From: DATARR01 sp044868005
GTDB lineage: Bacteria > Acidobacteriota > Thermoanaerobaculia > Multivoradales > UBA5704
Direction: 5' to 3'
Length of the DNA stretch: 64,000 nucleotides
Assembly (NCBI GenBank): GCA_044868005.1
Contig: JBIOVX010000211.1
Coordinates: 34,776-98,775, forward strand
The notes beneath the pieces are model-generated. The model saw nothing but the letters and a program-made list of their open reading frames with translations. It ran no database searches and was not told where the DNA came from. The translations under genes and the position numbers were made by a program. This document shows positions 1 through 7,980 of this stretch, piece after piece; within the stretch, counting starts at the first letter, position 1; the number at the start of each line of letters is the position of its first letter.

Positions 1-525
1 GCCGATCCGGCGGCCGAGCTGCCGGCGCTCGCCGTGGCGCTGCGCGCCCGGCTGCGGCTGCGCAAGGCCGGCGGCGACCGCTGGGTGGACGCCGGAGACT
101 TCTTCGCCGGCCTCTTCACCACCGCGCTGGAGCCGGACGAGATGCTGGTCGAAGCCGAGATTCCGCCGCTGCCGCCGCGCACCGGCTGGGCCTTCCTGGA
201 GATCGCCCGCCGGCACGGCGATTACGCGCAGGTGGGGATCGCGGCCCTGGTGACGCTCGACGACGCCGGCAAGTGCCGCGAGGCCCGGCTGGTCTATCTG
301 AGCGCCGGCGACCGGCCGGTCGTGGCGCGCGAGGCGGCGCGGCTGCTGGCCGGCGAGGAGATCTCGCCGCCGGCGATCGAGGCCGCGGCGCAGAAGGCCT
401 CGCGCGAGGAGATGAGCCCGTTCGGGGACGTCCACGCGTCGGCCGATTTCAAACGCCATCTGGCGCGCGTGCTCACCGGCCGCGCCTTGCGCCGGGCGGC
501 CGAACGGGCGAGGGCCGCGGCGTGA
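1..525 (+). CDS. Molybdenum hydroxylase FAD-binding subunit, C-terminal part (5' end outside window)
   Basis: The reading frame is open from the first base, so this is the end of a longer gene. The visible ~174 residues match the C-terminal half of the CoxM/xanthine dehydrogenase FAD subunit: the segment 'FFAGLFTTALEPDEMLVEAE' is the usual loop before the CO-dehydrogenase flavoprotein C-terminal domain, followed by 'RHGDYAQVGIAALV'. In this family the subunit passes electrons from the 2Fe-2S subunit to FAD and an external acceptor. Its stop codon overlaps the GTG of the 2Fe-2S subunit (GTGA, 522-525), so the two are translationally coupled. The substrate cannot be read from this subunit. The family call is secure; the start lies upstream of the window. 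Confidence 0.9.
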   Translation, partial: ADPAAELPALAVALRARLRLRKAGGDRWVDAGDFFAGLFTTALEPDEMLVEAEIPPLPPRTGWAFLEIARRHGDYAQVGIAALVTLDDAGKCREARLVYLSAGDRPVVAREAARLLAGEEISPPAIEAAAQKASREEMSPFGDVHASADFKRHLARVLTGRALRRAAERARAAA

Positions 526-1010
526 ACGGGCTCTACAAGGTCTCCGTCACCGTCAACGGCCGCGCCTACGAGCGCGCGATCGAGCCGCGCCTGCTGCTCT
601 CGGACTTCCTGCGCCACGAGCTGAACCTCACCGGCACGCACGTCGGCTGCGAGCACGGCGTGTGCGGCGCCTGCACGATCCTCTTCGACGGCCAGCCGGT
701 GCGCTCGTGCATCATGCTCGCCGTGCAGGCGGACGGACACGATCTCGAGACGGTCGAAAGCCTCTCTCCCGGGCCCGACCATCTGCATCCACTGCAGCAG
801 GCCTTCTGGGAGTGCCACGGCCTCCAGTGCGGCTTCTGTACGCCGGGCTTCCTGATGACGTTGGTGCCGTTCCTGGAGGAGAACTCCGATCCCTCCGAGG
901 AGGAGATCCGCCAGGCGATCTCCGGCAATCTCTGCCGCTGCACCGGCTACCAGCACATCGTCGACGCGGTGAAGCTCGCCGCGGAAAGGCGGCGCCAATC
1001 CATGGGGTGA
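522..1010 (+). CDS. Molybdenum hydroxylase 2Fe-2S subunit (CoxS-like)
   Basis: 162 residues, normal for the small subunit of xanthine dehydrogenase/CO dehydrogenase-type enzymes. The N-terminal plant-ferredoxin cluster motif 'CEHGVCGAC' (Cys about 43, 48, 51, with a fourth Cys near 63) and the C-terminal [2Fe-2S] helical domain motifs 'LQCGFCTPG' (about 103/106) and 'NLCRCTGY' (about 138/140) are all present, so both clusters should form. The GTG start at 522 is chosen because it overlaps the upstream stop and begins exactly where the ferredoxin fold should. The 3' end overlaps the amidase start (GTGA, 1007-1010). It should relay electrons from the molybdenum subunit at 7977-10304 to the FAD subunit. 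Confidence 0.95.
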   Translation: MNGLYKVSVTVNGRAYERAIEPRLLLSDFLRHELNLTGTHVGCEHGVCGACTILFDGQPVRSCIMLAVQADGHDLETVESLSPGPDHLHPLQQAFWECHGLQCGFCTPGFLMTLVPFLEENSDPSEEEIRQAISGNLCRCTGYQHIVDAVKLAAERRRQSMG

Positions 1011-2236
1011 GCGATCTCGGCCGCCTGGAGGCGCTCTTCGCCGTGCGCGAGCCCGACGTGCGGGCTTTCATGCCGGAGGAGCGCCGCTTCGAGCGCCTGC
1101 GCCGGGAAGCCGCGGCGCTCGAGGAGCACTGGCCCGGCCCCTGGCCGCGGCCGCCACTTTTCGGTGTCCCGGTCGGCGTCAAGGACATCTTCCGTGTGGA
1201 CGGCTTCGAGACCCGCGGCGGCAGCCGGCTGCCGCCGGACGAGCTCGCGGGTCCGGAAGCCGCGAGCGTCTCGGCGCTCAAGGCGGCCGGGGCGCTGATC
1301 CTGGGCAAGACCGTCTCCACCGAGTTCGCCTTCTTCGCGCCCGGGCCGACGCGCAATCCGTGGAACCTGGAGCACACGCCGGGCGGCTCGAGCAGCGGCT
1401 CGGCGGCGGCGGTCGCCGCCGGCCTCGCGCCGCTGGCGCTCGGCACGCAGACGATCGGCTCGATTCTCCGGCCGGCCGCCTTCTGTGGCGTCGTCGGCTT
1501 CAAGCCCAGCTACGAACGGATCTCGCGCGACGGGGTGATCCCGCTCGCGCCTTCCTTCGACCATATCGGCTTCTTCACCCCCGACGTGGCCGGCGCGGCG
1601 GGGGCCGCCGCGGTGCTCTGCCGCGTCTGGCGGCCCGCGGCGCCGCCGCGCAAGCCGCGGCTGGGGGTGCCGGAGGGTCCCTATCTCGAACGCGCCGCGG
1701 GCGAGGGGCTGGTCCATTTCCGCGAGGTCTGCCGGCGGCTGGCCAGCGCCGATTATGAGGTCGAGCCGGTTCCCGCGATGGACGACTTCGCCGAGCTGGC
1801 GGAACGTCATTTCCGCATCGTCGCCGCCGAGGCGGCCCGCGTCCACCGGGATTTGTACGCCCGCTTCGGACAGCTCTATCACGCCAAGACGGTCGAGCTG
1901 ATCGAGCGCGGCCGGCCGGTGACGGACGAGCAGCTCGCACGCGACCTGGACAGCCGCGAGGATCTCCGCCGGACGTTGACGGTCTTGATGGACGCGCACG
2001 GGATCGACCTGTGGCTCTCGCCGCCGGCTCTGGGGCCCGCCCCGCGCGGCCTCGACAGCACGGGAGATCCGGTGATGAACATCCCCTGGACACACGCCGG
2101 AATGCCCGCCGTCTGCCTGCCGGCGGGTCGCAACGCGGCCGGCCTGCCGATGGGCCTCCAGGTTTCCGCCCGCTGGTGGGCCGACGAGGACCTGCTGGCG
2201 TGGACGGGGGAGTTGGAAGGCGCCGTCCGCGCGTGA
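1007..2236 (+). CDS. Amidase-signature family hydrolase
   Basis: 409 residues. The amidase-signature catalytic elements are visible: Lys in 'GVKDIF' (about 59), the cis-Ser loop 'GGSSSGSAAAVAAGL' (about 126-140) and the nucleophile Ser in 'TIGSILRPA' (about 152). The last differs from the usual DTGGSIR (Ile for Gly, and Leu before Arg), so substrate handling may be unusual. Family members hydrolyse linear amides or ureido acids such as allophanate or ureidomalonate. GTG 1007 is chosen because it overlaps the CoxS stop and homology starts just after. The gene overlaps fdrA by GTGA (2233-2236). Its position between redox subunits and FdrA suggests a ring-opening or amide-cleaving step in the same pathway, but the substrate is unknown. 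Confidence 0.88.
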   Translation: MSDLGRLEALFAVREPDVRAFMPEERRFERLRREAAALEEHWPGPWPRPPLFGVPVGVKDIFRVDGFETRGGSRLPPDELAGPEAASVSALKAAGALILGKTVSTEFAFFAPGPTRNPWNLEHTPGGSSSGSAAAVAAGLAPLALGTQTIGSILRPAAFCGVVGFKPSYERISRDGVIPLAPSFDHIGFFTPDVAGAAGAAAVLCRVWRPAAPPRKPRLGVPEGPYLERAAGEGLVHFREVCRRLASADYEVEPVPAMDDFAELAERHFRIVAAEAARVHRDLYARFGQLYHAKTVELIERGRPVTDEQLARDLDSREDLRRTLTVLMDAHGIDLWLSPPALGPAPRGLDSTGDPVMNIPWTHAGMPAVCLPAGRNAAGLPMGLQVSARWWADEDLLAWTGELEGAVRA

Positions 2237-3945
2237 GCGGCGAGCCGGTCACCCGCTGCGCCGTCCGTCCCGGCGCCTATCACGACTCGGTCGTGCTGAT
2301 GCAGCTCCAGCGCGCGCTCGCCGGCCTGCCGGGAGTGCTCGACGCCGGCGTGGTGATGGCGACTCCCGCCAACCGGGAGGTGCTCGCCGCGAGCGGTCTC
2401 GAACCCGGCGAAGAAGTGGCGGCTGGTCCGCACGACCTGCTGATCGCCGTCAAGGCGGAGACCGACGCGGCGGCGGGTGAGGCCCTGGCGCGGGTCGATG
2501 CCTTGCTGCAGGTGCGGCGCGGCGGCGGCGAGCAGGATTTCCGGCCGCGCAGCCTCGCCTCCGCTTTCAAAATGCTGCCGGAGGCGCGCTGGGTGCTGAT
2601 CTCGGTGCCGGGCCGCTACGCCGCCGGCGTGGCGGACGAGGCCCTGGGCCACGGCCGCAACGTCTTCCTCTACAGCGACAACGTGCCGGTGGCGGAGGAG
2701 GTGGCCCTCAAGCGGCAGGCGCGCGCGAAGGGCCTGTTCGTCCTGGGGCCGGACTGCGGCACGGCGGTCGTCGGCGGCCTTGGGCTCGGCTTCGCCAACC
2801 GCGTGCGGCGCGGTCCCATCGGTCTGGTGGGAGCCTCGGGTACAGGACTCCAGGCGATCATGAGCCACATCCACACGCTGGGCTCGGGCATCTCGCAGGC
2901 GATCGGCACCGGCGGGCGCGATCTTTCCTCTGCGGTCTGCGGCCTCACGGTAGGGCAGGCGCTCGATCTGCTTCACCGCGATCCGGAGACGCAGGTGATC
3001 GTCCTGGTCTCCAAGCCGCCTTCACCGGAGGTGGCGGTGCGCCTGCTGGGGGCAGCGCGCGCGGTCGGGAAACCGGTCGTGGTGAACTTTCTCGGCGCTC
3101 CGCTGCCGGCAAGGCAACTCGGGAATCTCCATTTCGCGGCGAGCCTGGGTGAGGCGGCGGAGCTGGCGGTGAGGTTGTCGGAGGACCAGTCCCGGGCGGG
3201 GACAAGCCCCGCCCCTACGCCAGGAACAGCGACCTTCCTGCGCGGGCTTTTCTCGGGTGGGACGTTGGCGTACGAGACGCTCCTGGGGATCTCGGCGTTT
3301 CTTGCTCCGGTGTACTCGAACGCTCCTCTTTCAGAATCGCAACGCTTGGCGGATCCTCTGCACAGCCAGGGCCACACGATCCTCGATTTGGGAGCGGACG
3401 AATTCACGGTTGGCCGGCTGCATCCCATGATGGACTTCGATCTGCGGCGACGAAGGCTGCGTCAAGAGGCGGCCGATCCCGAGGTCGGTCTGATCGTGCT
3501 GGACGTGGTGCTCGGCGAGGGAGCGCACGCCGATCCCGCCGGCGAGCTGGCGCCGGAGATCGAGCGCGCGTTGGAGGGCGGTACCTTGGAGGTCGCCGTC
3601 CTGGTGATCGGCACCGATGAAGATCCGCAGGATCTCGCGCTACAGATCGCCACTCTGGAACGAGCCGGCGCCCGCGTCTGTCGCAGCGTCAACGAGCTGG
3701 TCGAATATGCGGCCGTTCGGCTGGCCCCGGAGGCGGAGAAGGACAATGCGGAGCCGGTCCCGTTGGAGGCGGTCCAGCAGCCGCTCGCGGCAGTCAACGT
3801 CGGGCTGGAATCCTTCTACGATAGCCTTACCGCTCAGGGAGCCCGAGCCGTGCAGGTGGAGTGGAAGCCGCCAGCGGGAGGTAATGAGAGACTGGCTGGA
3901 ATCCTGGCAAGAATGAAAGGGACCAAAGAGACCTCAAGGACATAA
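2233..3945 (+). CDS. fdrA: FdrA-like CoA-binding/ligase-fold protein
   Basis: 570 residues with the FdrA layout: an N-terminal region ('YHDSVVLMQLQRALAGLPGV'), then a succinyl-CoA-synthetase-like CoA-binding module with 'GLVGASGTGLQAIM' and 'AIGTGGRDLS', then a ligase-like second half ('LVSKPPSPEVAVRLL', 'LIVLDVVLGEGAHADP'). In E. coli, FdrA works with the DUF1116 protein YlbE and YlbF in the allantoin region and these have been reported as oxamate carbamoyltransferase subunits. Here a DUF1116 gene follows 16 nt downstream. No DUF2877 (YlbF) or carbamate kinase gene lies in the window. Two repeats sit inside the reading frame: a GC hairpin at 3194-3214 and a 9-nt tandem array that contains the stop codon. 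GTG 2233 overlaps the amidase stop. Confidence 0.88.
   Translation: MSGEPVTRCAVRPGAYHDSVVLMQLQRALAGLPGVLDAGVVMATPANREVLAASGLEPGEEVAAGPHDLLIAVKAETDAAAGEALARVDALLQVRRGGGEQDFRPRSLASAFKMLPEARWVLISVPGRYAAGVADEALGHGRNVFLYSDNVPVAEEVALKRQARAKGLFVLGPDCGTAVVGGLGLGFANRVRRGPIGLVGASGTGLQAIMSHIHTLGSGISQAIGTGGRDLSSAVCGLTVGQALDLLHRDPETQVIVLVSKPPSPEVAVRLLGAARAVGKPVVVNFLGAPLPARQLGNLHFAASLGEAAELAVRLSEDQSRAGTSPAPTPGTATFLRGLFSGGTLAYETLLGISAFLAPVYSNAPLSESQRLADPLHSQGHTILDLGADEFTVGRLHPMMDFDLRRRRLRQEAADPEVGLIVLDVVLGEGAHADPAGELAPEIERALEGGTLEVAVLVIGTDEDPQDLALQIATLERAGARVCRSVNELVEYAAVRLAPEAEKDNAEPVPLEAVQQPLAAVNVGLESFYDSLTAQGARAVQVEWKPPAGGNERLAGILARMKGTKETSRT
3194..3214. repeat. Palindromic GC hairpin inserted in the fdrA coding frame
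   Basis: GGGCGGGG (3194-3201) and CCCCGCCC (3207-3214) form a perfect 8-bp stem with a 5-nt loop, followed by CTACG. It translates as 'RAGTSPAPTPGT', a low-complexity linker between the two halves of FdrA. The same GGGGC...GCCCCTAC theme recurs as an intergenic palindrome elsewhere in the window (40315, 49543, 61970, 62051), so this looks like a member of a dispersed repeat family that landed in frame. Confidence 0.7.
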
Positions 3946-3952
3946 AGGACCT
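3917..3952 (+). repeat. Four 9-nt units (AAGGGACCA-type) across the fdrA stop
   Basis: Four contiguous 9-mers, AAGGGACCA, AAGAGACCT, CAAGGACAT and AAAGGACCT, run through the fdrA stop codon (TAA 3943-3945), so the last residues of FdrA are repeat-encoded. A related five-unit array lies inside hrpB at 12615-12659. Confidence 0.75.
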
Positions 3953-3961
3953 GGATTCCAG

Positions 3962-5221
3962 ATGGGAATCGAAATCGACCACGCCAACCGCACCGCCGTC
4001 GAGCGCATGACCGCCGCCCGGCCGGTCCTCAGGGGACTGGCCGTGGCTCGCGACGTCATCCCCGGCATGCGCGACGATCTCCTGCTCCATGCGGGACCGC
4101 CTATCGAATGGGCGCGTATGTCGGGTCCGCTGCGAGGCGCGGTGACCGGCGCCCTGATCTTCGAGGGGCGCGCCCGCGACGAGGCCGGCGCTGTGGCGCT
4201 CGTCGAGCGCGGCGAGGTCGCCTTCGAGCCATGCCATCACCACGGCGCCGTGGGACCCATGGCGGGCGTCATCTCGTCGTCGATGAAAGTCTATGTGGTG
4301 GAGGACGCCGTCCACGGCCATCGCACGTTCTCGAACCTCAACGAGGGCTACGGCAAGGTGCTGCGCTACGGCGCCTTCAGCGAAGAGGTGCTGGCGAAGC
4401 TGCGCTGGATGAATGATTTTCTGGCGCCGGTCCTCGCCAAGGCGATCGAGCTCTTGGAGGGGATCGACCTGCGCACGCTGATCGCCGAAGCCCTCCACAT
4501 GGGCGACGAGGGGCACAACCGCAACAAGGCCGGCTCGCTCCTCTTCCTCAAGCTCCTCTCACCGGCGATCGCCAAGGTTTCGCCGGCCGCTGCCATCCAC
4601 GCCGAGGTGGTGAAGTTCCTGGGCGACAATCCGCTCTCCGTGCTCAACCCGGTGATGGCGGCTTGCAAGGCCATGGCCGACGCGGCGCACGGCGTCGAGG
4701 GGAGCACGATCGTCTCCACCATGGCGCGCAACGGTACGGACTTCGGCATCCGCGTGAGCGGCCTCGGCGACCGCTGGTTCACCGCGCCCGCCCAGGCGCC
4801 GGACGGCCTCTACTTCCCGGGCTTTTCGAGCGCGGACGCCAATCCGGACATCGGCGACAGCACGATCACCGAGACTGCGGGCATCGGCGCCTTCGCCATG
4901 GCGGCCGCTCCGGCCATCGTCACCTTCATCGGCGGCACGCCCCAGGACGCCGTCAACGCCACGCTGGAGATGTACGAGATCACCGCCGCCGAGCACGGCC
5001 AGTTCACCATCCCCGCGCTCGGCTTCCGCGGCACGCCGGTAGGGATCGATCTCCGCAAGGTGGTGGAGCTCGGCATCACGCCGCGCGTCAACACCGGCAT
5101 CGCCCACCGGCAGGCCGGCGTCGGCCAGATCGGCGCCGGGCTGGTGCGGCCGCCGATGGAGATCTTCGAAGCGGCGCTGGTGGCCTACGCGGATCGCTAT
5201 TTCCATGACGGAGACAGCTGA
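3962..5221 (+). CDS. DUF1116 protein (YlbE/YahG family)
   Basis: 419 residues, typical for DUF1116. Characteristic stretches are 'HHHGAVGPMAGVISSSMKV' (about 91-109), 'EALHMGDEGHNRNKAG', 'ARNGTDFGIRVSG' and 'NPDIGDSTITETAGIGAFAM'. DUF1116 proteins are the constant partner of FdrA; the E. coli pair is linked to carbamoyl transfer in allantoin/oxamate metabolism. The gene starts 16 nt after fdrA, and its end overlaps the next gene by 17 nt (5205-5221). Family membership is clear; the proposed carbamoyltransferase role in this operon is inference from the partner and from the amidase, cyclase and molybdenum hydroxylase neighbours. Confidence 0.9.
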   Translation: MGIEIDHANRTAVERMTAARPVLRGLAVARDVIPGMRDDLLLHAGPPIEWARMSGPLRGAVTGALIFEGRARDEAGAVALVERGEVAFEPCHHHGAVGPMAGVISSSMKVYVVEDAVHGHRTFSNLNEGYGKVLRYGAFSEEVLAKLRWMNDFLAPVLAKAIELLEGIDLRTLIAEALHMGDEGHNRNKAGSLLFLKLLSPAIAKVSPAAAIHAEVVKFLGDNPLSVLNPVMAACKAMADAAHGVEGSTIVSTMARNGTDFGIRVSGLGDRWFTAPAQAPDGLYFPGFSSADANPDIGDSTITETAGIGAFAMAAAPAIVTFIGGTPQDAVNATLEMYEITAAEHGQFTIPALGFRGTPVGIDLRKVVELGITPRVNTGIAHRQAGVGQIGAGLVRPPMEIFEAALVAYADRYFHDGDS

Positions 5222-7172
5222 GCCCGCGGGGCGGCGCCGCGCGGTCCTCGGAGTGACTGCCGCGACGTTCGTCATCGTCTTCGCCGGAGCGCTGGCGCTC
5301 TACAGCAGATACACCGCGCTCCAGGATACCGACAGCTACTATCACCTGGCCTTGGCGCGGCAGATCGCGCGCGAAGGGATTCCGGACCGTCTCGAATGGG
5401 CGCGGATGACTCCCTACGGTCAGCGTTTCGGCGATCCGGTGCTCGGCTTCCATCTCCTCCTCGCTCCCTTCGCGGCAGGGAAGGATCCCGAGCGCGGCGG
5501 CCTGGTGGCGCTCGCGCTGCTCGACGCGGCGTTGTTTGCGACGATCGCGGGCCTCTCGGCAGGCGCCATCGGCTGGTGGGGCCTTCTCGTGCCCTTCGCC
5601 GTGTTCGCCGGCTCGAGCGAGGCGGCGCTGCGCCTGGTGCGGCTGCGGCCCGAGCTCCTGGCGCTTCTGCTGCTGCTCGCCGCGGCCTGGCTGGTGGGCC
5701 GTGGGCGCTACCGAACGTTCGGGGTGCTCTCGGCCCTCTTCGCGCTCTGCTATAGCGCCGTCCATGCCTGGCTCGTCGTGTGGTGCGCGCTCTTCCTCTT
5801 CTGGGGCTGGAGCCGGCGGCGGTGGGAGTGGGCCCTGCCGCTGTACGCCGCGCTGGGCCTGGGGCTCGGCCTCGTCGTGCATCCGCGCTTTCCGGCCAAC
5901 CTCGACGCCCTCGCCATGGCGTTCCGGGTCGGCCTCGGCGGCGCCGCGCTGGAAGGCTCGGGCAGGGAGCTGCAGCCGCACTCGACACTCGTCGCGTTTC
6001 TCACCCAGGTCGGCCTCCTCGGTGCTTTCCTCGTCGTCTGGCTCGCGCGGCGTCCCACGGGTCCGCCGCGCCCGGACGACGCCCGGCTCCGCGACGTGTT
6101 GGGAGTCCTGGCCGCGGCCTTCGGAGTCCTCTACTTGACGAGCGCACGTTTCGCGCTCTTCGCGTTTCCGATCGCGGCGCTTTGGCTCCTCTGGAGTCTC
6201 AGAGCGCGTGGCGAAACCGTGGGCGGCTCCTTCGATCTTCTCGGACGCAGGATGCCCCTCGGTCTTGGATTGGCCGCCTGCGCGCTGGCCGCGGCGTATC
6301 CCGCGGTCGTTTCGGCGGGCACCTTCGCGCGCCGAGCCACGGGAGGACCCGACGAGATCCGCTTCCGCGACCGCCGCGCTCTCGCCGCCCTGCTGCCGAA
6401 GGGTGCGCGGGTGGCCGCCACCTGGGGCGACACCGATCTCCTGGTGTTCTATGCTCCCTGGGCGCGATACCTCGAGGTCCTCGACCCGCTGCCCATGTCG
6501 CTCGCCAGCCCCGAGGCGTATCAGGCGAAGCTGCGGGTCTGGGGAGGCAGCGAGCGCGACGTGCCGCGGGCGCTGGTCACGGCGCTCGACAGCGACTACC
6601 TCGTAGCCTCGCGGCTCAAGCCGGAGCAGGCGGGCCTGCTTCGCCGCCTGGAAGGAGATCCGCGCATGGAGATCCTCCACGACGGTCTTCACCTCCTGGC
6701 GCGCTGGCGGCCCGGCGCCAACGCTAGCTTCGTGCGGCCGTGGAGCGTGGCGCCGCTCGGCGTGAACGATTTGGCGCAGACCCCTGACGGAACGTGGACG
6801 GCGTATCCATGGGAGACTGAGGCGCCGGCGAGATCGGCGGAAGGCTTCGTCGACCTCCGGCGAATGGGCGGCCCCGCGTCCTGCCGCGTTCTGGCGACGG
6901 CGCTCGCGCCGTCCGCCGCGGGCGACCGCTGGGCGATCGCGCCCGCGGGCCCGACGCGCGTCGCCTTCGCCGGCCGCGAGGTGCTGGCCGTCGGCGGCGC
7001 GCGCGAAGCGGTGCTCGCCGACGCGGTACGGTTCCCGTTGCCGCCTCGCTCCGCGGCGGCGACTCTCACGGTGCAGACCTGCGGCCCCCATGAGGGCGAT
7101 GCGGGCGGATTCTATTTCTGGGCGGATTCATCAACTCCATCGGAGGCGCGAACTCATGTACGTTCCCTATGA
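5205..7172 (+). CDS. Polytopic GT-C-like (STT3/PMT-type) membrane protein
   Basis: 655 residues. An N-terminal helix (about 15-33) is followed by 'LQDTDSYYHLALARQIA' (about 36-52), the acidic Asp-x-Asp plus Tyr-His loop typical of GT-C glycosyltransferases such as STT3. About ten further hydrophobic segments extend to residue ~380, then comes a soluble C-terminal domain of about 270 residues. This suggests a lipid-linked sugar transferase or related membrane enzyme; the acceptor is unknown. It starts inside the end of the DUF1116 gene and its end overlaps the cyclase start by 17 nt (7156-7172), so it is locked into a cytoplasmic catabolic operon, which is odd. It could instead be a transporter-like or sensor protein. 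Confidence 0.7.
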   Translation: MTETAEPAGRRRAVLGVTAATFVIVFAGALALYSRYTALQDTDSYYHLALARQIAREGIPDRLEWARMTPYGQRFGDPVLGFHLLLAPFAAGKDPERGGLVALALLDAALFATIAGLSAGAIGWWGLLVPFAVFAGSSEAALRLVRLRPELLALLLLLAAAWLVGRGRYRTFGVLSALFALCYSAVHAWLVVWCALFLFWGWSRRRWEWALPLYAALGLGLGLVVHPRFPANLDALAMAFRVGLGGAALEGSGRELQPHSTLVAFLTQVGLLGAFLVVWLARRPTGPPRPDDARLRDVLGVLAAAFGVLYLTSARFALFAFPIAALWLLWSLRARGETVGGSFDLLGRRMPLGLGLAACALAAAYPAVVSAGTFARRATGGPDEIRFRDRRALAALLPKGARVAATWGDTDLLVFYAPWARYLEVLDPLPMSLASPEAYQAKLRVWGGSERDVPRALVTALDSDYLVASRLKPEQAGLLRRLEGDPRMEILHDGLHLLARWRPGANASFVRPWSVAPLGVNDLAQTPDGTWTAYPWETEAPARSAEGFVDLRRMGGPASCRVLATALAPSAAGDRWAIAPAGPTRVAFAGREVLAVGGAREAVLADAVRFPLPPRSAAATLTVQTCGPHEGDAGGFYFWADSSTPSEARTHVRSL

Positions 7173-7980
7173 CCTGAGCAAGGTGAAAGTCCTCGACCTC
7201 TCCCAGAACTTCAGCATGGATTCGCCGTCCTTCGCGTTCTACGAAGGACCCACCGTCAAGTGGGTGAAACGGCTCGCCTTCGAGGGAGTCAACGCCCAGT
7301 TCATCTCGACGACCAACCACATCGCGACCCACCTCGACTCGCCGATCCACTTCTACGATCCGGGGCCGGACATCGCGGGGATTCCCATCGATACGCTCGT
7401 CGGTCCGGCCTGCATCGTGGACCTCACGCAGTTCGGCATCGGCGACTATCAGATCTACGGTCCCGAGCACTTCGAGGAGTGGGAGCGCAAGACGGGCATC
7501 ACGATCGAGCGCGGCGACATCCTGGTGATCCACACCGGCTATCACCATTACTACAACGAGGATTGGTACAAGGTGAAGAACCAGGACAAGGCGGACCTGC
7601 CGCGCGCCTTCCTGAAGCACCCCGGGCCGCGCAGCCTGTTCGTCGACTGGGTGCTCGACCGCGGCATCCGCTGGCTGGCGGTGGACTGCATCGCCGCCGA
7701 CCATCCGTGGAACACCAACGTGCGGCGGGCGCGGCCGGATCTCATCCCGGAGGTCGAGGCCGCCATCGGCATGTCGCTCGACGAGGCGTTCCCCTGGCCC
7801 GCGGACTACCAGTGCATGCACGTCAAGCTCTTCCCGCGCGGCGTCTTCCACGCCGAGAACGTCGGCGGCCAGATCGACGAGGTGCTCGATCAGAAAGTCT
7901 GGCTCGGCTGCTTCCCCTTCCGCTTTCGCGGCGGCGAGGCGGCATTCGCGAGGATCGTGGCGTTCGTGGAGGAGCGATGA
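7156..7980 (+). CDS. Cyclase-family metal hydrolase (kynurenine formamidase/isatin hydrolase type)
   Basis: 274 residues. The PF04199 metal motif HxxTHxDxPxHF is present as 'NHIATHLDSPIHFYD' (about 54-68), and 'HTGYHHYYNEDWY' and 'DCIAADHPWNT' supply further conserved His/Asp positions. Relatives hydrolyse cyclic or N-acyl amides (isatin, N-formylkynurenine) with a divalent metal. ATG 7156 is used because homology starts there; an in-frame start further upstream would lie deep within the preceding gene. The end overlaps coxL (ATGA 7977-7980). In this operon it is a natural candidate for opening a ring made by the molybdenum hydroxylase. Confidence 0.9.
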   Translation: MYVPYDLSKVKVLDLSQNFSMDSPSFAFYEGPTVKWVKRLAFEGVNAQFISTTNHIATHLDSPIHFYDPGPDIAGIPIDTLVGPACIVDLTQFGIGDYQIYGPEHFEEWERKTGITIERGDILVIHTGYHHYYNEDWYKVKNQDKADLPRAFLKHPGPRSLFVDWVLDRGIRWLAVDCIAADHPWNTNVRRARPDLIPEVEAAIGMSLDEAFPWPADYQCMHVKLFPRGVFHAENVGGQIDEVLDQKVWLGCFPFRFRGGEAAFARIVAFVEER

